A DNA stretch of 64,000 bases, taken from Pseudomonas rhodesiae. GTDB taxonomy: Bacteria; Pseudomonadota; Gammaproteobacteria; Pseudomonadales; Pseudomonadaceae. Made by a program: the position numbers and the translations under genes. Location of the stretch: positions 1-64,000 of the forward strand of contig NZ_VFEU01000018.1 of the NCBI RefSeq assembly GCF_007858255.1, in the 5' to 3' direction. Positions 41,518 through 51,686 of the stretch are shown here, piece by piece; within the stretch, counting starts at the first letter, position 1; every line of letters starts with the position of its first letter. The notes under the pieces are model-generated. The model was not told the DNA's origin. It was given only the letters and a program-made list of their open reading frames with translations, and searched no databases.

Positions 41518-43998
41518 TTAGAAACGGTAAGTGAGGTCGACGAGCAGGCGCAGATCGCGTTCGCGATCACCGTCGTAAGGTCGGCTGATCAGGCTCAGGT
41601 TGGCGCCGACTTCCAGTACATCGTTCCAGCGAAAGCGTTGGCCATAGCCGATCAGGCCGACGCCGCCGGTGGAATAATCACGCTGGCTGTACGTACCCGC
41701 ACCGACTTGGAACTGCTGACTCCACTGGGTCTCGTAGCGGTGGTAGAGCACATGGTTGACGTTGACGGTGGGCAACACGCTGAAGTCCGACTTCGGGTTG
41801 AAGTACACCGTGTCTTCCTTGCTGTTGCGGCTGGTGGCGACTTCCAGGCCCAGGTCCACTTGCACCTTCGGCGAGCTGTAGAGGCCCTCGCGGCCGGCGA
41901 GCAGGGCTTCGACGCGGTCGTTGCCGTCACTGAAGTGGGAGGGGCTGACGGACAACTTCCACTCGCGGCTTTCATTGGCGCGCCAGCGGATAAACCCGCT
42001 GCCGCCATTGGCGGTGATGTCGGCATTCAACGCGCGCAACGGCGTGGTGGCGGCGAGGTAGTCGAGGCTGCCGCCGTATTGCCAGTGATCGTTGAGGTCA
42101 TAGGCAAACGCTACGCGGGCGCCCTGTTTGGAACCAAAGCCGTAGGAGTGGTTGGACACCTCGGCTTCCAGGGTCAGGTCACGGGTGCGTCGCTCCACGC
42201 CGACGCGCTGCCAACGGTGGTGGCCGGTGCCTTCTTCAAAGTCGGCGGTGGCGTAACCAGCACCGGCGAACAGGCGCCAGTCTTCGTCGATGGGCGGGGT
42301 GTAGATCACGCTCTCGATGCCCCAGTCACGGCTGCCGGCCACTGCGCCGGCATCGCTGTTGTTGCCGCCGCCGTAGCTTTTGCCGGTGTAGGCTTCAACG
42401 CGCAATTCGGCCATGTCGTGCACATTGCGCAAGCGGTTGAGGCGCTGCACCTGGCGACTGTCGGGGTTGCGCGCGACCACGTCGTCGGTGAGCACGTCGA
42501 GCTGGCGCCACTCCTGCAGGTCCATGGCGGTGTAAGCCTGGGACACTTCCAGGCCGATGTCGCGCGGGGCCTGGGCTTCGGTTTCTTTCAGAATGCCTTC
42601 GGCGCGGCGCGGCAGGTCGCGGGCGCGGTACATGTCGGCCTGGGCCAGGCGCAAGCCGACGTTGCCTGGGGCCTTGGCCACCAACGCTTCCAGGCTGGCT
42701 TCGCTGCCCGGCAGGTCGCCGCCGTAGACGCCGGACTGAGCGGCCAGTTGCTGGGCGTCCATCCATGAATCGTTGGGGTTGCCAATCGGCAGGCCCTTGA
42801 GTTCGACCCGAGGTTTTTGGCTGTTGGCGAGGCTGCTAGCGACTTCGCGGGCTTGTTCGCCCTGATCGCTCTCTTGCAGGGCATAAAACAAGGCGGTGGT
42901 GTCTTCGACGCGATCATCCGGTTCGGCATCGGCGGCGCTCAGGGCCTGACGGTACAGCGGCTCGGCCTTTTCCGGCTGGCGTTGGTCCAGGTAGGACGCC
43001 GCCACCCAACGCACCGCGTAGGTGGGCAATTGCACGCCTTCGCGAGTCAAGGTTTCGTATTCGCGCACCACATCCGCCGTGCGCGCCCGAGCCTTGAGAG
43101 CGCCCAGGCGGTCGATGCGCCAGCGCACCACGTCATCGTGGGCGCTGGCGTCGGGGGTCCAGCGTGCGAGCAGGTTGTCGTACGCCTGCAGCGCACGGTC
43201 GGCGATCACGTAGCGCTCTTGTTCACTGCGGGTGGCGAACTCGGCCATGCGCACACGCTCGGCGGCCAGATCGCCTTCCAGGCGGCGTTGGGTAACCGCA
43301 TCCAGCAGGCCCGGACGCTGGGCCGACAGACGCAGCGCGGCTTCCGGCAAGCGGGCCTTTTGCAGAGCGATGATGTATTCGCGGGCAACTTCCGGCTTAT
43401 CGCCGGCACGCATAAACGCCTGATCGAATTCGAACAGCGCGTCGTAATTCAAGCCGGCACGGGTCAGCGCATAACCCAGGGCCATGCGGCGGTTGGGGTC
43501 GTCAGGCTTGGCGGCCACCAATGCACGGGTACTCTGCACCGCTTCGTTAGCCTTGCCGCCATCGGCCTGGGTAAGGGCCAGGCCCAGTTGCAGGTCGATG
43601 TTGTTCGGTTCGCGCAGCAACGCCTGACGGTACACCGCCTCGGCCTGGGCCCACTGTTTCTGATTTCGATAGGTGCGCGCCACCGTGGCCAGCGCTTGGG
43701 TGCTGAGGTTGCGATGCTTGCCCTGGGCCTCGTAGACCTGCAGCACTTCGGCGTCCTGGCCGGCCCAACCGGCAATCACCAGGTGATCGCTGACCTGGCC
43801 AGGCGTCTGGCGCTCGGCGGACAACTGGCGCAATTGCGTAAGGGCGGGGGTGAAGTTGCCGTTGCGCGCCTGAATAATCAGCGCGTCATAGGCCGGATCG
43901 GCCAGGGCAAAAGCAGGCATCAGCAATTGGCTGCACAAGGCGACCCCGATAAGCAGTCGCAACCGGCCTGATGCACTGAGTGGTGGGTTTGGCAACAT
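41518..43998 (-). CDS. pgaA: PgaA, PNAG export porin
   Basis: A 826-residue outer-membrane protein. After a signal peptide come TPR-type repeats (about residues 35-510), then a 16-strand beta-barrel that ends in RLLVDLTYRF. It guides deacetylated PNAG out of the periplasm. ATG 43998 has AGGAAG ten bases upstream and starts before the signal peptide; the longer frame from 44049 is not supported. First gene of the pgaABCD operon. Confidence 0.93.
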   Translation of the reverse strand: MLPNPPLSASGRLRLLIGVALCSQLLMPAFALADPAYDALIIQARNGNFTPALTQLRQLSAERQTPGQVSDHLVIAGWAGQDAEVLQVYEAQGKHRNLSTQALATVARTYRNQKQWAQAEAVYRQALLREPNNIDLQLGLALTQADGGKANEAVQSTRALVAAKPDDPNRRMALGYALTRAGLNYDALFEFDQAFMRAGDKPEVAREYIIALQKARLPEAALRLSAQRPGLLDAVTQRRLEGDLAAERVRMAEFATRSEQERYVIADRALQAYDNLLARWTPDASAHDDVVRWRIDRLGALKARARTADVVREYETLTREGVQLPTYAVRWVAASYLDQRQPEKAEPLYRQALSAADAEPDDRVEDTTALFYALQESDQGEQAREVASSLANSQKPRVELKGLPIGNPNDSWMDAQQLAAQSGVYGGDLPGSEASLEALVAKAPGNVGLRLAQADMYRARDLPRRAEGILKETEAQAPRDIGLEVSQAYTAMDLQEWRQLDVLTDDVVARNPDSRQVQRLNRLRNVHDMAELRVEAYTGKSYGGGNNSDAGAVAGSRDWGIESVIYTPPIDEDWRLFAGAGYATADFEEGTGHHRWQRVGVERRTRDLTLEAEVSNHSYGFGSKQGARVAFAYDLNDHWQYGGSLDYLAATTPLRALNADITANGGSGFIRWRANESREWKLSVSPSHFSDGNDRVEALLAGREGLYSSPKVQVDLGLEVATSRNSKEDTVYFNPKSDFSVLPTVNVNHVLYHRYETQWSQQFQVGAGTYSQRDYSTGGVGLIGYGQRFRWNDVLEVGANLSLISRPYDGDRERDLRLLVDLTYRF

Positions 43999-44240
43999 AT
44001 CGTGAGCTTCCTTACAGGGAAAGCTGTAACGATAGGTGGTCCTGAGCAATTCGCTTCAGGGTGCCGACGTCTCATGACCCGGCCTAGCTTTCCTGTGGTC
44101 ACTATCGCCGAGGGCGGTGGGTAAAAGCGCAAATCAGAACAATTGTTCAGAATTGGATGAAGAAGGGGGATTTACGCGCGGCCCGCGAAGCAGCGCCGCT
44201 TGTGGCAAGGGAGCAAGCGCCCTTGCCACACGTGAGGCGA
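43999..44240. promoter_or_regulatory. pga promoter region with a REP-type hairpin
   Basis: 242 bp between pgaA and the ydgA-like gene, both on the minus strand. The pga promoter should lie between about 44000 and 44150. A perfect 11-bp inverted repeat TGTGGCAAGGG/CCCTTGCCACA (44201-44211 and 44220-44230) lies 11 bases past the end of the ydgA-like gene and may serve as its terminator. Confidence 0.6.
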
Positions 44241-45737
44241 TTATTGCGCGCCGCTGACCGCGCCGACTTTGGACATCACAAAGCCGATGAACTGCTCGAC
44301 GGTCATCTTCTGGCCGTTGAAGGTCACTTCATTGTTGGCGTAGTGCAGTTTGGACACCACATCGCTGCCCACCAGGGTCGCCAGTTGTGTACCCACGGCC
44401 ATACCGCTGACCATCTCGGCGGCCATCTGCGCTTGCTGCTCGATGGCTTTCGGGTCGGTCAGGCCGCCGGCCTGGGCTTGCAGGGCGGACACATCGGCGA
44501 TCATTGGCTTGGACAGGGTCAGGTTGGCGTCCAGCAGCGACACCATCTGCTTGCCCAGTTCAACCGGCGGCAATTCCATCGACGCCGGTTTGGCCAGGTC
44601 CACCACCAGGCTGAACTTGCTTTCGCCATGGGTGGTTTTCAGCGACAGGTTTTCCACCGCCAGTTGCGGCTTGGCGGCCAACAGTTGGTTGACGTTGGCT
44701 TCGGCCAGGGTCTGCTCGGCTTCGGTCAATTGCAGTTCAGGCACGGGCTCGCCAGCGGCGGCCGCGGCTTGCACCGGCTGCATCTTGTCTTGGTAGAGCT
44801 TGGTCAGCACCAGCATGGCCGGGACGTCGACGTTTTTCATACTCAGCGCCATGGCGGCCGAGCCGACGGGTTTGCCCTTGTAGCCGATCTCGTCGATTTT
44901 GTAGTCGACGCGGCCGGCCAGGTTGTTGTCTGTGGTTTCGCTGGAGTCTTTCTGCTCAAAGCCTTTGAGCGAGATCACGTCTTTCTGCACGCCGACGGTG
45001 AACTTGGCGTCCGTCAGCTCCACGGTGTTCTGCCCGGTGTAGAAACCGAAGGTGGACTTGGCCAGGTTGCTGGCCACGGTCAGGCCGGCCAGTTCGGCTT
45101 CGAACGGCGCGCCCTGGGCGTCCACGGCGGCGACCTTGAGGCTGTTCATAAAACCGTCGGCTTTGACTTTCTGGCCTTCGGCGGTGCCATCGAAATTCAG
45201 GTTGGCGCCGGAGAAGCTCACCGAGGACTTATCGTCCTTGAACTCCAGGGGCAGCAGTTCGACATTGCCGTTGACCGCGCGGGTATAGCCGATATTGGCC
45301 ACGCCCTTGAGCGGCGAAGCGTCTTTGGCGGCAGCGAACCACTTCTCGGTGGTGGCGTTCTTTTCCAGCTCGTAGTGACTGGTGGCCATGACCGGCAGCC
45401 ATTTAAGCGTGACCAGACGCGAGAACGGCAACGGGCCGTGTTCGATATGGTCGACGAACAGCAGCTCCGGGTTCGGGTTTTCTTCGCCGAACACCGGACC
45501 TTGCGCCTTCAAGCGGTAGTGCGCGGTGCTGCTGAACACACCGCGCTCCAGGGACACCAGTTCCAGGGCGACGCTGCCGTCGACGCCGGCCATGGAGGTT
45601 TGCAGTTCCTTGTTGGCGTTTTGGATCGCGGTCTGCAACACCGGCTCCAACTGCTTACCGGTGTACCAGGCGCCGCCTGCACTGACGACGCCCACGGCGA
45701 CAACAAAACCCAAAAGAACGACTGCTGGCTTATTCAT
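44241..45737 (-). CDS. YdgA-like DUF945 protein
   Basis: A 498-residue protein with an N-terminal membrane anchor (residues 5-24) followed by the DUF945 body. Recognisable parts are GAWYTGKQLEPVLQTAI near residue 22, HGPLPFSRL near 98 and many VSLKGFE-like beta segments. Members of this family (YdgA) are anchored in the inner membrane and face the periplasm; their role is not well defined. The gene is monocistronic by its spacing, with a small hairpin (AACCCTGCAAGGGTT, 45783-45797) upstream. Confidence 0.85.
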   Translation of the reverse strand: MNKPAVVLLGFVVAVGVVSAGGAWYTGKQLEPVLQTAIQNANKELQTSMAGVDGSVALELVSLERGVFSSTAHYRLKAQGPVFGEENPNPELLFVDHIEHGPLPFSRLVTLKWLPVMATSHYELEKNATTEKWFAAAKDASPLKGVANIGYTRAVNGNVELLPLEFKDDKSSVSFSGANLNFDGTAEGQKVKADGFMNSLKVAAVDAQGAPFEAELAGLTVASNLAKSTFGFYTGQNTVELTDAKFTVGVQKDVISLKGFEQKDSSETTDNNLAGRVDYKIDEIGYKGKPVGSAAMALSMKNVDVPAMLVLTKLYQDKMQPVQAAAAAGEPVPELQLTEAEQTLAEANVNQLLAAKPQLAVENLSLKTTHGESKFSLVVDLAKPASMELPPVELGKQMVSLLDANLTLSKPMIADVSALQAQAGGLTDPKAIEQQAQMAAEMVSGMAVGTQLATLVGSDVVSKLHYANNEVTFNGQKMTVEQFIGFVMSKVGAVSGAQ

Positions 45738-45884
45738 GAAGTGACCTGATCAAATCCTGTGAGAAGTGGGCTGTCTTCCTTGAACCCTGCAAGGGTTGGC
45801 TCAAGCCCGCCGAAAACGGGGGGAAGATTAGCACTGGCGGCCTTAAACGGCGCAACCTTTCAGAGGCATCAGATCGCTACTGGT

Positions 45885-46517
45885 TCACGAATACTCCAAT
45901 TCGATTTCATCGAGCTGGTGATCGAAGCTCTTCAAGCGTGCCGTCCAGGTGTACACCAGCACCTCGAACTCGCGGTGGATCACGGCGTTGCCGGGGGTGT
46001 CGGCCTTGGGGTCGCAGAAGTCCAGCTGGTAGCGCTCGCGGGCCATCTGCGTGGCGACGTCGGACAATTCCCGCGCGTTATTGAGCCAATGCCGACCTTC
46101 GGCGACCTGCTTGTCGAGCACCACGCACTGTTTTTTCAGGGTTTCGAGGCTTTTTTCCAACGGCGTGCCCGTCAGGTCGCCCATCACTTCCTGGAAGGTG
46201 CGCCCCGGCTGCCAGTAGCTGCCCCAGAAATAGCGGTCGAATACGGTTTCGACGCGGCGCAGTGCGACCTTGGTGTCCCAGATGGCCACGCGGGTCTTGC
46301 CTTGTTCGAGGAGTTTTTTCTTGATGCGTTGATTCTGGTAGGACGCCCAGGCCACCACGCCGATGGACAAAGTGCCGATCACCAGGCAGGCGCTGTCGAG
46401 AAACACCATGGCCTTGTCGAGTTGGTGGGAAAGCATGACGCCATAGAAATACGCGGCCGATAACAGCACCAGTGCGAAGAGCACGCACCAGAAAGCGGGA
46501 GCATAAGGGTTTTTCAT
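45885..46517 (-). CDS. Membrane protein of unknown function
   Basis: A 210-residue protein with two N-terminal hydrophobic segments (about residues 8-29 and 43-65) and a 140-residue cytoplasmic helical part rich in charged residues. No family was recognised. ATG 46517 has GGGGATTCC upstream and is preferred over 46538, which would add a hydrophilic tail. It lies alone between ydgA and the efflux operon. Confidence 0.6.
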   Translation of the reverse strand: MKNPYAPAFWCVLFALVLLSAAYFYGVMLSHQLDKAMVFLDSACLVIGTLSIGVVAWASYQNQRIKKKLLEQGKTRVAIWDTKVALRRVETVFDRYFWGSYWQPGRTFQEVMGDLTGTPLEKSLETLKKQCVVLDKQVAEGRHWLNNARELSDVATQMARERYQLDFCDPKADTPGNAVIHREFEVLVYTWTARLKSFDHQLDEIELEYS

Positions 46518-46609
46518 TATTGGAATCCCCATGAGCAAACGCGAGCAGTGTCAGGCGTGCGCCTGGCTCGAAAGCCACGGCGCCCGCCTGTCAAAGCATA
46601 GCTATTCGC

Positions 46610-48052
46610 TCAGGGTTTGCTGGACGCCGACGCTTGCGTTCGTCCGCTTTCCCAGCCGCCGCCCAGGGCCAGGAACAGGTCGATCTGGCTCATGGCGACC
46701 TGAGTGTTGGCCGCCGCCAGTTGAGCACGCATCTCGGTGTAAGTGCGCGTGGCCTGCAGGTCGGCCAGGAACGAGGCGCGACCGGCCTGGAAGAAGCGGT
46801 GGGTCTGGTCCGCTGCCTGCTGCGCCGATTGCTCGGCCTCGGCCAATGCGTCGCGGCGCTGCAGCACGGCGGTGTACTGGGCCAGGCCGGTCTGGGTTTC
46901 GCGGATCGCGTTGAGCACCACCCCATCGAAATGCGCCAACGCCCCCTGGGTGGCGGCTTCGGCTTCATGGATACGCGCGCGGGCGCCGTTGGTCGGCACG
47001 GTCCAACTGATCATCGGGCCAAAGCCCCAGCGGTTGGTCGCCGGTTGGCCGAGGTTATCGAGCAGGCCCACGGTGCCGACGCTGGCGCCGATGGCGATGT
47101 CCGGGTACAGGGCGCCGGTAGCCACGCCGATGCGCGCGGTGGCGGCGGCCAGTTGGCGTTCGGCCTGGCGCACGTCGGGGCGGCGCTTGAGCAATGTGGC
47201 ACCGTCGCCCACCGGCAGCAATTGGGCGATGTGCGGCAACTCGGCGCAATCACCGGTGCCCGCCGGCAGTTGCTCCAGGGGTTTGGCCAGCAGCATCGAC
47301 AAGCGATAGAGCCCCGCCTGACGCGCCGCCTGGTAGCGCGGCATCTCGGCGCGCAGGGATTTGTATTGGGTTTGCGAGCGCGTCACCTGGGTTTCATCGC
47401 CCCGGCCGGCATCGCGTAGGCGCTGGGTCAGCGTGGTGCTTTGCGCTTGCAGTTCCAGGGAACGGTTGGCAATCGCCAGTTCTTCATTCGCCGCACAGAT
47501 TTGCGTGTAGGAGCGCACCACGTCGGCCACCAGGGTGATGCGCGCGATGTCGGCGGCGGCCTGGGTGGCGTCGGCGCTGGCCTGGGCGCTTTCGATGCCG
47601 CGTTGCAAGGTGCCGAACAGGTCGAATTGATACGACGTGGTGATGCCCACGCTGCCGATGTTACCCACCGGGACTTTTTCCGACAGCAGGAAGGCTTCGC
47701 CGGATTCCTGCAAGCGTTGGGCCTCGGCCTTGGCGCCGGCACTCCAACCGCCGGCGGATTCGGCCTGCTGCACTTGATAGCGCGCGCGTTGCAGGTTGGC
47801 CGCAGCCACCCGCAGGTCGGTGTTGGAGGCCATGGCCTGGCGCACCAGTTCATCCAGACGCGGGTCGTTGTAGAGCTTCCACCAATCCGTCGGCACCGGC
47901 GCCGACACCACGTTCTTGCCATCGGACGGCAGTTGCCCTTGCAGATCGCCGCGCTTGACCGCGGCGGTGTCCGGCACCTGGTAATCCGGGCCGACCATCT
48001 GACAGGCCGACAGCAAAGAACCCAGGGCAACGATGGCTAACAACTGTTTCAT
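46610..48052 (-). CDS. NodT-family outer-membrane efflux lipoprotein
   Basis: A 480-residue TolC-superfamily lipoprotein (signal ending LLSACQMVGP, Cys about residue 17), with PVPTDWWKLYNDPRLDELV near residue 50 and two OEP repeats. It is the outer-membrane factor for the efflux system encoded upstream, and its ATG overlaps the HlyD stop by four bases. Last gene of the MarR operon. Confidence 0.92.
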   Translation of the reverse strand: MKQLLAIVALGSLLSACQMVGPDYQVPDTAAVKRGDLQGQLPSDGKNVVSAPVPTDWWKLYNDPRLDELVRQAMASNTDLRVAAANLQRARYQVQQAESAGGWSAGAKAEAQRLQESGEAFLLSEKVPVGNIGSVGITTSYQFDLFGTLQRGIESAQASADATQAAADIARITLVADVVRSYTQICAANEELAIANRSLELQAQSTTLTQRLRDAGRGDETQVTRSQTQYKSLRAEMPRYQAARQAGLYRLSMLLAKPLEQLPAGTGDCAELPHIAQLLPVGDGATLLKRRPDVRQAERQLAAATARIGVATGALYPDIAIGASVGTVGLLDNLGQPATNRWGFGPMISWTVPTNGARARIHEAEAATQGALAHFDGVVLNAIRETQTGLAQYTAVLQRRDALAEAEQSAQQAADQTHRFFQAGRASFLADLQATRTYTEMRAQLAAANTQVAMSQIDLFLALGGGWESGRTQASASSKP

Positions 48053-48939
48053 GGCCGGGCTCCGGCCTTGGTCGAGTCGTCAATGATCGACACCGTGGCG
48101 GTACGTCCGGCGATCATGCGAAAGTCCGCCGGCACCTCATCAAAGGCAATGCGCACCGGAATGCGCTGGGCCAGGCGCACCCAGCTAAACGCCGGGTTGA
48201 CGTTGGGCAACAGGTTGGAGCCGCTGCTGCGGTCGCGGTCTTCGATGCCGGCGACGATGCTTTGCACGTGCCCATGCAAGCGGGCGTTGTCGCCGATCAC
48301 GCGGATGTCCACCCCCATGCCGACGTGGATGCCGTCGAGCTTGGTCTCTTCGAAATAACCGTCGATATGGAACGAGTTGCTGTCCACCACCGACAGCACC
48401 GGGCGCCCAGCGGTGACGAACTCCTGAGTGCGCGGCGCGCGGTCGTTGACGTAGCCGTCCACGGGGCTGCGAATTACCGAGCGGTCGAGGTTGAGCTGCG
48501 CCGAGTCCACCGTTACCTGGGCTTCGGCCAGGGCCGATTGGGCGCGGGCCACGCGAGACTGGCTTTCTTCCAATTGCTCGCTGGGCACCAGGTTGCCCAG
48601 GCCACGGTTGCGCTTATATTCGCGCTGGGCCTGGGCCAGGGTTTCCTGGCGGTCGGCCACGGCGGCCTGGGCCTGACGCAGGGCCAGCTTGAAGCGGTCC
48701 TGGTCGACGGCAAACAGCACCTGGCCTTTGCTCACCAGTTGGTTGTCGTGCACGTCCACGCGCTGGATCAGCCCGGACACGTCCGGGGCGATCTGCACGA
48801 TGTCGGCACGGATATGGCCGTCACGGGTCCACGGCGCAAACATGTAGTACATGACCATGCGCCACACCACCACGACCGCAAAACTCACGATCAGCAGCGT
48901 CAGGACCACACGGCCAATAGTCAAAAACGGTTTTTTCAT
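48049..48939 (-). CDS. HlyD-family periplasmic adaptor (AaeA/EmrA type)
   Basis: A 296-residue membrane-fusion protein with one N-terminal membrane segment, then a lipoyl-like hairpin (ADIVQIAPDVSGLIQRVDV), a coiled-coil region (about residues 75-150) and barrel domains including APRTQEFVTAGRPVLSVVD. It links the inner-membrane FUSC protein to the outer-membrane factor. ATG overlaps the DUF1656 stop by four bases. Confidence 0.92.
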   Translation of the reverse strand: MKKPFLTIGRVVLTLLIVSFAVVVVWRMVMYYMFAPWTRDGHIRADIVQIAPDVSGLIQRVDVHDNQLVSKGQVLFAVDQDRFKLALRQAQAAVADRQETLAQAQREYKRNRGLGNLVPSEQLEESQSRVARAQSALAEAQVTVDSAQLNLDRSVIRSPVDGYVNDRAPRTQEFVTAGRPVLSVVDSNSFHIDGYFEETKLDGIHVGMGVDIRVIGDNARLHGHVQSIVAGIEDRDRSSGSNLLPNVNPAFSWVRLAQRIPVRIAFDEVPADFRMIAGRTATVSIIDDSTKAGARP

Positions 48940-49145
48940 GTCATCAGGTATCGACTGAGTGAGTCCACCGCGCCCAGCAACAGCGCGTAGAGCCCCACAT
49001 TGAACAATGCCCGGTGCCAGACCAGGCGATAGAAGTGGAGACGGGTCAACAACCCATGCACCACCAGAAATAGCACGTACGTAATGCCCATCAGCACCAG
49101 CAGCGTGGGCAGGAACACCCCGCTGATATCCAGATCACCGATCAT
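48936..49145 (-). CDS. DUF1656 small membrane protein
   Basis: A 69-residue protein with two membrane segments and the family text DISGVFLPTLLVLMGITYVL. DUF1656 proteins are found between FUSC and HlyD genes in aromatic-acid and fusaric-acid efflux operons, where they seem to assist the pump. Overlaps both neighbours by four bases (ATGA). Confidence 0.9.
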   Translation of the reverse strand: MIGDLDISGVFLPTLLVLMGITYVLFLVVHGLLTRLHFYRLVWHRALFNVGLYALLLGAVDSLSRYLMT

Positions 49146-51220
49146 AAAGGCGCTCCATCGGGTAGCGGCGCTTGCATCTCCGTGCCGCCAATGAATTCCA
49201 CGCCGGGCAACAACGCCAGACGCAGGCCGGCCAGCGCATGCAGCAAATGCAGGCGGGTGTCGTCTTCGCCTTGCAGGCCCTGGCCGTTAAGGGCGCGGCG
49301 CGTGCGATCGAGGGTCATCAGCAGACCGCTTGGCGCGGGCAAGCGTTCACCCGCTTTCAGGCACGCCTTGAAGTAACCGCCCACACCCTCCACCACTTGG
49401 TTGAGCAGCACACGCGGCACGCCGAGGATGCGCGGCGAGTAGGCCAGCAGGTCCAACAGGTTGAGCGCCACGCGCAAATCGCGCAGGGCAATGCCGGTGT
49501 CCTGATTGGTCAGGGCCAGACGCGGCAGGTGCTGCATCAAACGGTCGAGCATCTGCACGGCCAGGTGCCGGTGCTCGGCCAGGGTCGCCGGCTCGGTCAG
49601 GCCGACGATGTCGTGCCAACTGAAGCGCGTCAGGCGCTTGGCCGCCAGTTCGGCGCCGAACGGGCGCGCAATCAGCGTCCACACAAATGCGAAAAGCAGT
49701 CCCACGGGCCCGGCCAGGTTGACGTTGGCGAAGTTGAGGAAGTCGGCGTCGTAGGCGCCCTGGATGCTGATGAACGACGAGGTGTTAACCAGCGTCAGCA
49801 GCATGCCCAGGTAGAAGCGCGGCTGCACGGTCAGCGTGCCGATGCAGATAAACGGCACCGCGAACGCCAGCACCAGCATCGGAAAGTCGTGCAGGTTGGG
49901 CAGCACCAAAAACAGATAGAGGCTGGCAAACAGCACCGACATCGCCGTCCAGAAAAAGAACCGGTAGATCTGCGGCGCGGGGTCGTCCATCGAGGCGAAG
50001 AAACTGCACGCGACGGCGGCCAGGATCACCGCGCTGCCGCCGTCGGTCCAGCCCAGCAGAATCCACAGCACCGAGGCGACGATAATCGCGGTGACGGTGG
50101 AAAACGCCGAGTAGAACATCAGGCCACGGTCGAGGAACGGCGTGAGCCGGCCCAAGCGCCAGTGGCGATAGACGGCGCGCCAGGTGTCCTGGCTCTCGCA
50201 GTGGATGGCGGTTTGCAGGCTGCGGCAGTCCTGCCACAGGTCGACCCATTCGCCGAGGCGGTACAGCGCGTTGGAAAACAGCAAGGTGTGGCGATCATCC
50301 AGCGCGTCGCCCTTGGGCTGTTGGGCTTCGATCTGGTCACGCAGGGCACACCAACTGTCCAGGGACGGATTTTCGGCACTGCTTTGCAGCCACTGGGCGG
50401 TGGCGTCCAGCAGCGGCTTGAGGCGTTCGAGAAACTGCGGCGCGCGCTGTTCGACGGCGTACAGCGCGTCATCCAGCTCCTCCACCACCGGCAGCAGGTG
50501 GATCATGCGCCCGCGCAGTTCTTTGGTATTGCGCACCGTCTGTGGACGCGCGCCTTCGTGGGGCAACTGGCCGATCATCAATTCCAGGGTGTTGAAGGTG
50601 GCGACCATGCCGCCGCGCAACGTGCTGATTTCGTCAGGCTGCACCGTGCGCGTCAGGAACCGCTGGCTGTAGACCTGCGCATCGGCAAACCACTTGGCCA
50701 CCGAACCGTCGAACACCGGCGCCAGGCGTCGTGGCCAGAACATCGCGCCGACCACGGCGGCCACCACAATGCCGAGGAAGATTTCTTCGGTACGCGCTTC
50801 GGCCACGTCCCACACGGCCAGTGGGTTATCCACTACCGGCAGGGCAATCAACGGCAAGGTGTAGCCGGCCAGCATCAGCGCGTAGTTGTTGGCCGTGCGC
50901 AGGTGCATGGACAGAAACAGCAAGGTGCCCGTCCACAGCGCGATCACCACCACCAGGATGTACGGCGATTGCACGAACATCGGCACAAAAAACACCGCCG
51001 CCGCCGCCCCCATCAAGGTGCCGATGGCGCGGTACAGCGCTTTGGAACTGGTGGGGCCGACAAACGGGCTGGAAACGATATACACCGTGGCCATTGCCCA
51101 ATACGGACGGGGCATCTGCATCAGCATGGCGATATACAGGGCGATCATCGACGCCGCGAAGGTGCGTACGCCGTAGAACCAGTCGCGGGCGGGCGGGAAA
51201 CCGGTGAAAAATCCGTTCAA
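49142..51220 (-). CDS. FUSC-family inner-membrane efflux protein (AaeB-like)
   Basis: A 692-residue protein with two membrane clusters (about residues 20-165 and 365-505) separated and followed by soluble regions, the layout of FUSC/AaeB pumps for aromatic acids and fusaric acid. DRPYWAMATVYI-type text (RPYWAMATVYIVSSPFVG) lies near residue 38. It begins with TTG 51220, overlapping the MarR stop by four bases. It should form a tripartite pump with the next three gene products. Confidence 0.9.
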   Translation of the reverse strand: MNGFFTGFPPARDWFYGVRTFAASMIALYIAMLMQMPRPYWAMATVYIVSSPFVGPTSSKALYRAIGTLMGAAAAVFFVPMFVQSPYILVVVIALWTGTLLFLSMHLRTANNYALMLAGYTLPLIALPVVDNPLAVWDVAEARTEEIFLGIVVAAVVGAMFWPRRLAPVFDGSVAKWFADAQVYSQRFLTRTVQPDEISTLRGGMVATFNTLELMIGQLPHEGARPQTVRNTKELRGRMIHLLPVVEELDDALYAVEQRAPQFLERLKPLLDATAQWLQSSAENPSLDSWCALRDQIEAQQPKGDALDDRHTLLFSNALYRLGEWVDLWQDCRSLQTAIHCESQDTWRAVYRHWRLGRLTPFLDRGLMFYSAFSTVTAIIVASVLWILLGWTDGGSAVILAAVACSFFASMDDPAPQIYRFFFWTAMSVLFASLYLFLVLPNLHDFPMLVLAFAVPFICIGTLTVQPRFYLGMLLTLVNTSSFISIQGAYDADFLNFANVNLAGPVGLLFAFVWTLIARPFGAELAAKRLTRFSWHDIVGLTEPATLAEHRHLAVQMLDRLMQHLPRLALTNQDTGIALRDLRVALNLLDLLAYSPRILGVPRVLLNQVVEGVGGYFKACLKAGERLPAPSGLLMTLDRTRRALNGQGLQGEDDTRLHLLHALAGLRLALLPGVEFIGGTEMQAPLPDGAPL

Positions 51221-51654
51221 AGCGTCGCCGCCTCAAAGGCGCGCAACACCCGCAGGGCCGCCTCCATATCGGCGGGCGCGATATCCGCCAGCACATCTTT
51301 GCGCAGGCGCACCAGTTGCGCCTCCACCGCCTGCACCAGTTCGCGACCACGTTCGGTGAGGCTCAAGGCCTTGGCGCGGCGGTCGTGGACGTCTTCGGTG
51401 CGGCACACATAGCCGCCGTTGCACAGCTGGTCGAGCAGGCGCACCAGGGACGGGCTTTCCATCCCCGACGCATGGGCGACCTTGACCTGATGCACACCGT
51501 CGCCCAAACGGCCGATCATCAACAACGGCACGGCGCAGGCTTCGGAAATACCGTAGCTCACCAGCGTGCTCTGGCAGATTTTGCGCCAATGACGGGCGCC
51601 CACCACCATGCTGCTGCTGAGGTTCATCTGGAGTTGTTCGAGGGATTGAGGCAC
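51217..51654 (-). CDS. MarR-family repressor of the efflux operon
   Basis: A 145-residue winged-helix regulator, with the DNA-recognition region around residues 60-95 (MESPSLVRLLDQLCNGGYVC and EDVHDRRAKALSLTERG). It is the first gene of a five-gene operon and is preceded by a palindrome at 51671-51686, so it probably represses its own promoter and responds to aromatic acids. Start is GTG 51654 or ATG 51627; neither has a clear ribosome site. Confidence 0.88.
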   Translation of the reverse strand: MPQSLEQLQMNLSSSMVVGARHWRKICQSTLVSYGISEACAVPLLMIGRLGDGVHQVKVAHASGMESPSLVRLLDQLCNGGYVCRTEDVHDRRAKALSLTERGRELVQAVEAQLVRLRKDVLADIAPADMEAALRVLRAFEAATL

Positions 51655-51670
51655 TGGATAGTTCGCATAC

Positions 51671-51686
51671 AGTTAGTTTGCTAACT
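51671..51686. promoter_or_regulatory. Candidate MarR operator
   Basis: Perfect dyad AGTTAG-TTTG-CTAACT seventeen bases upstream of the MarR start, the usual place of an autorepressor site. It sits in an AT-rich segment likely to include the operon promoter. Confidence 0.65.
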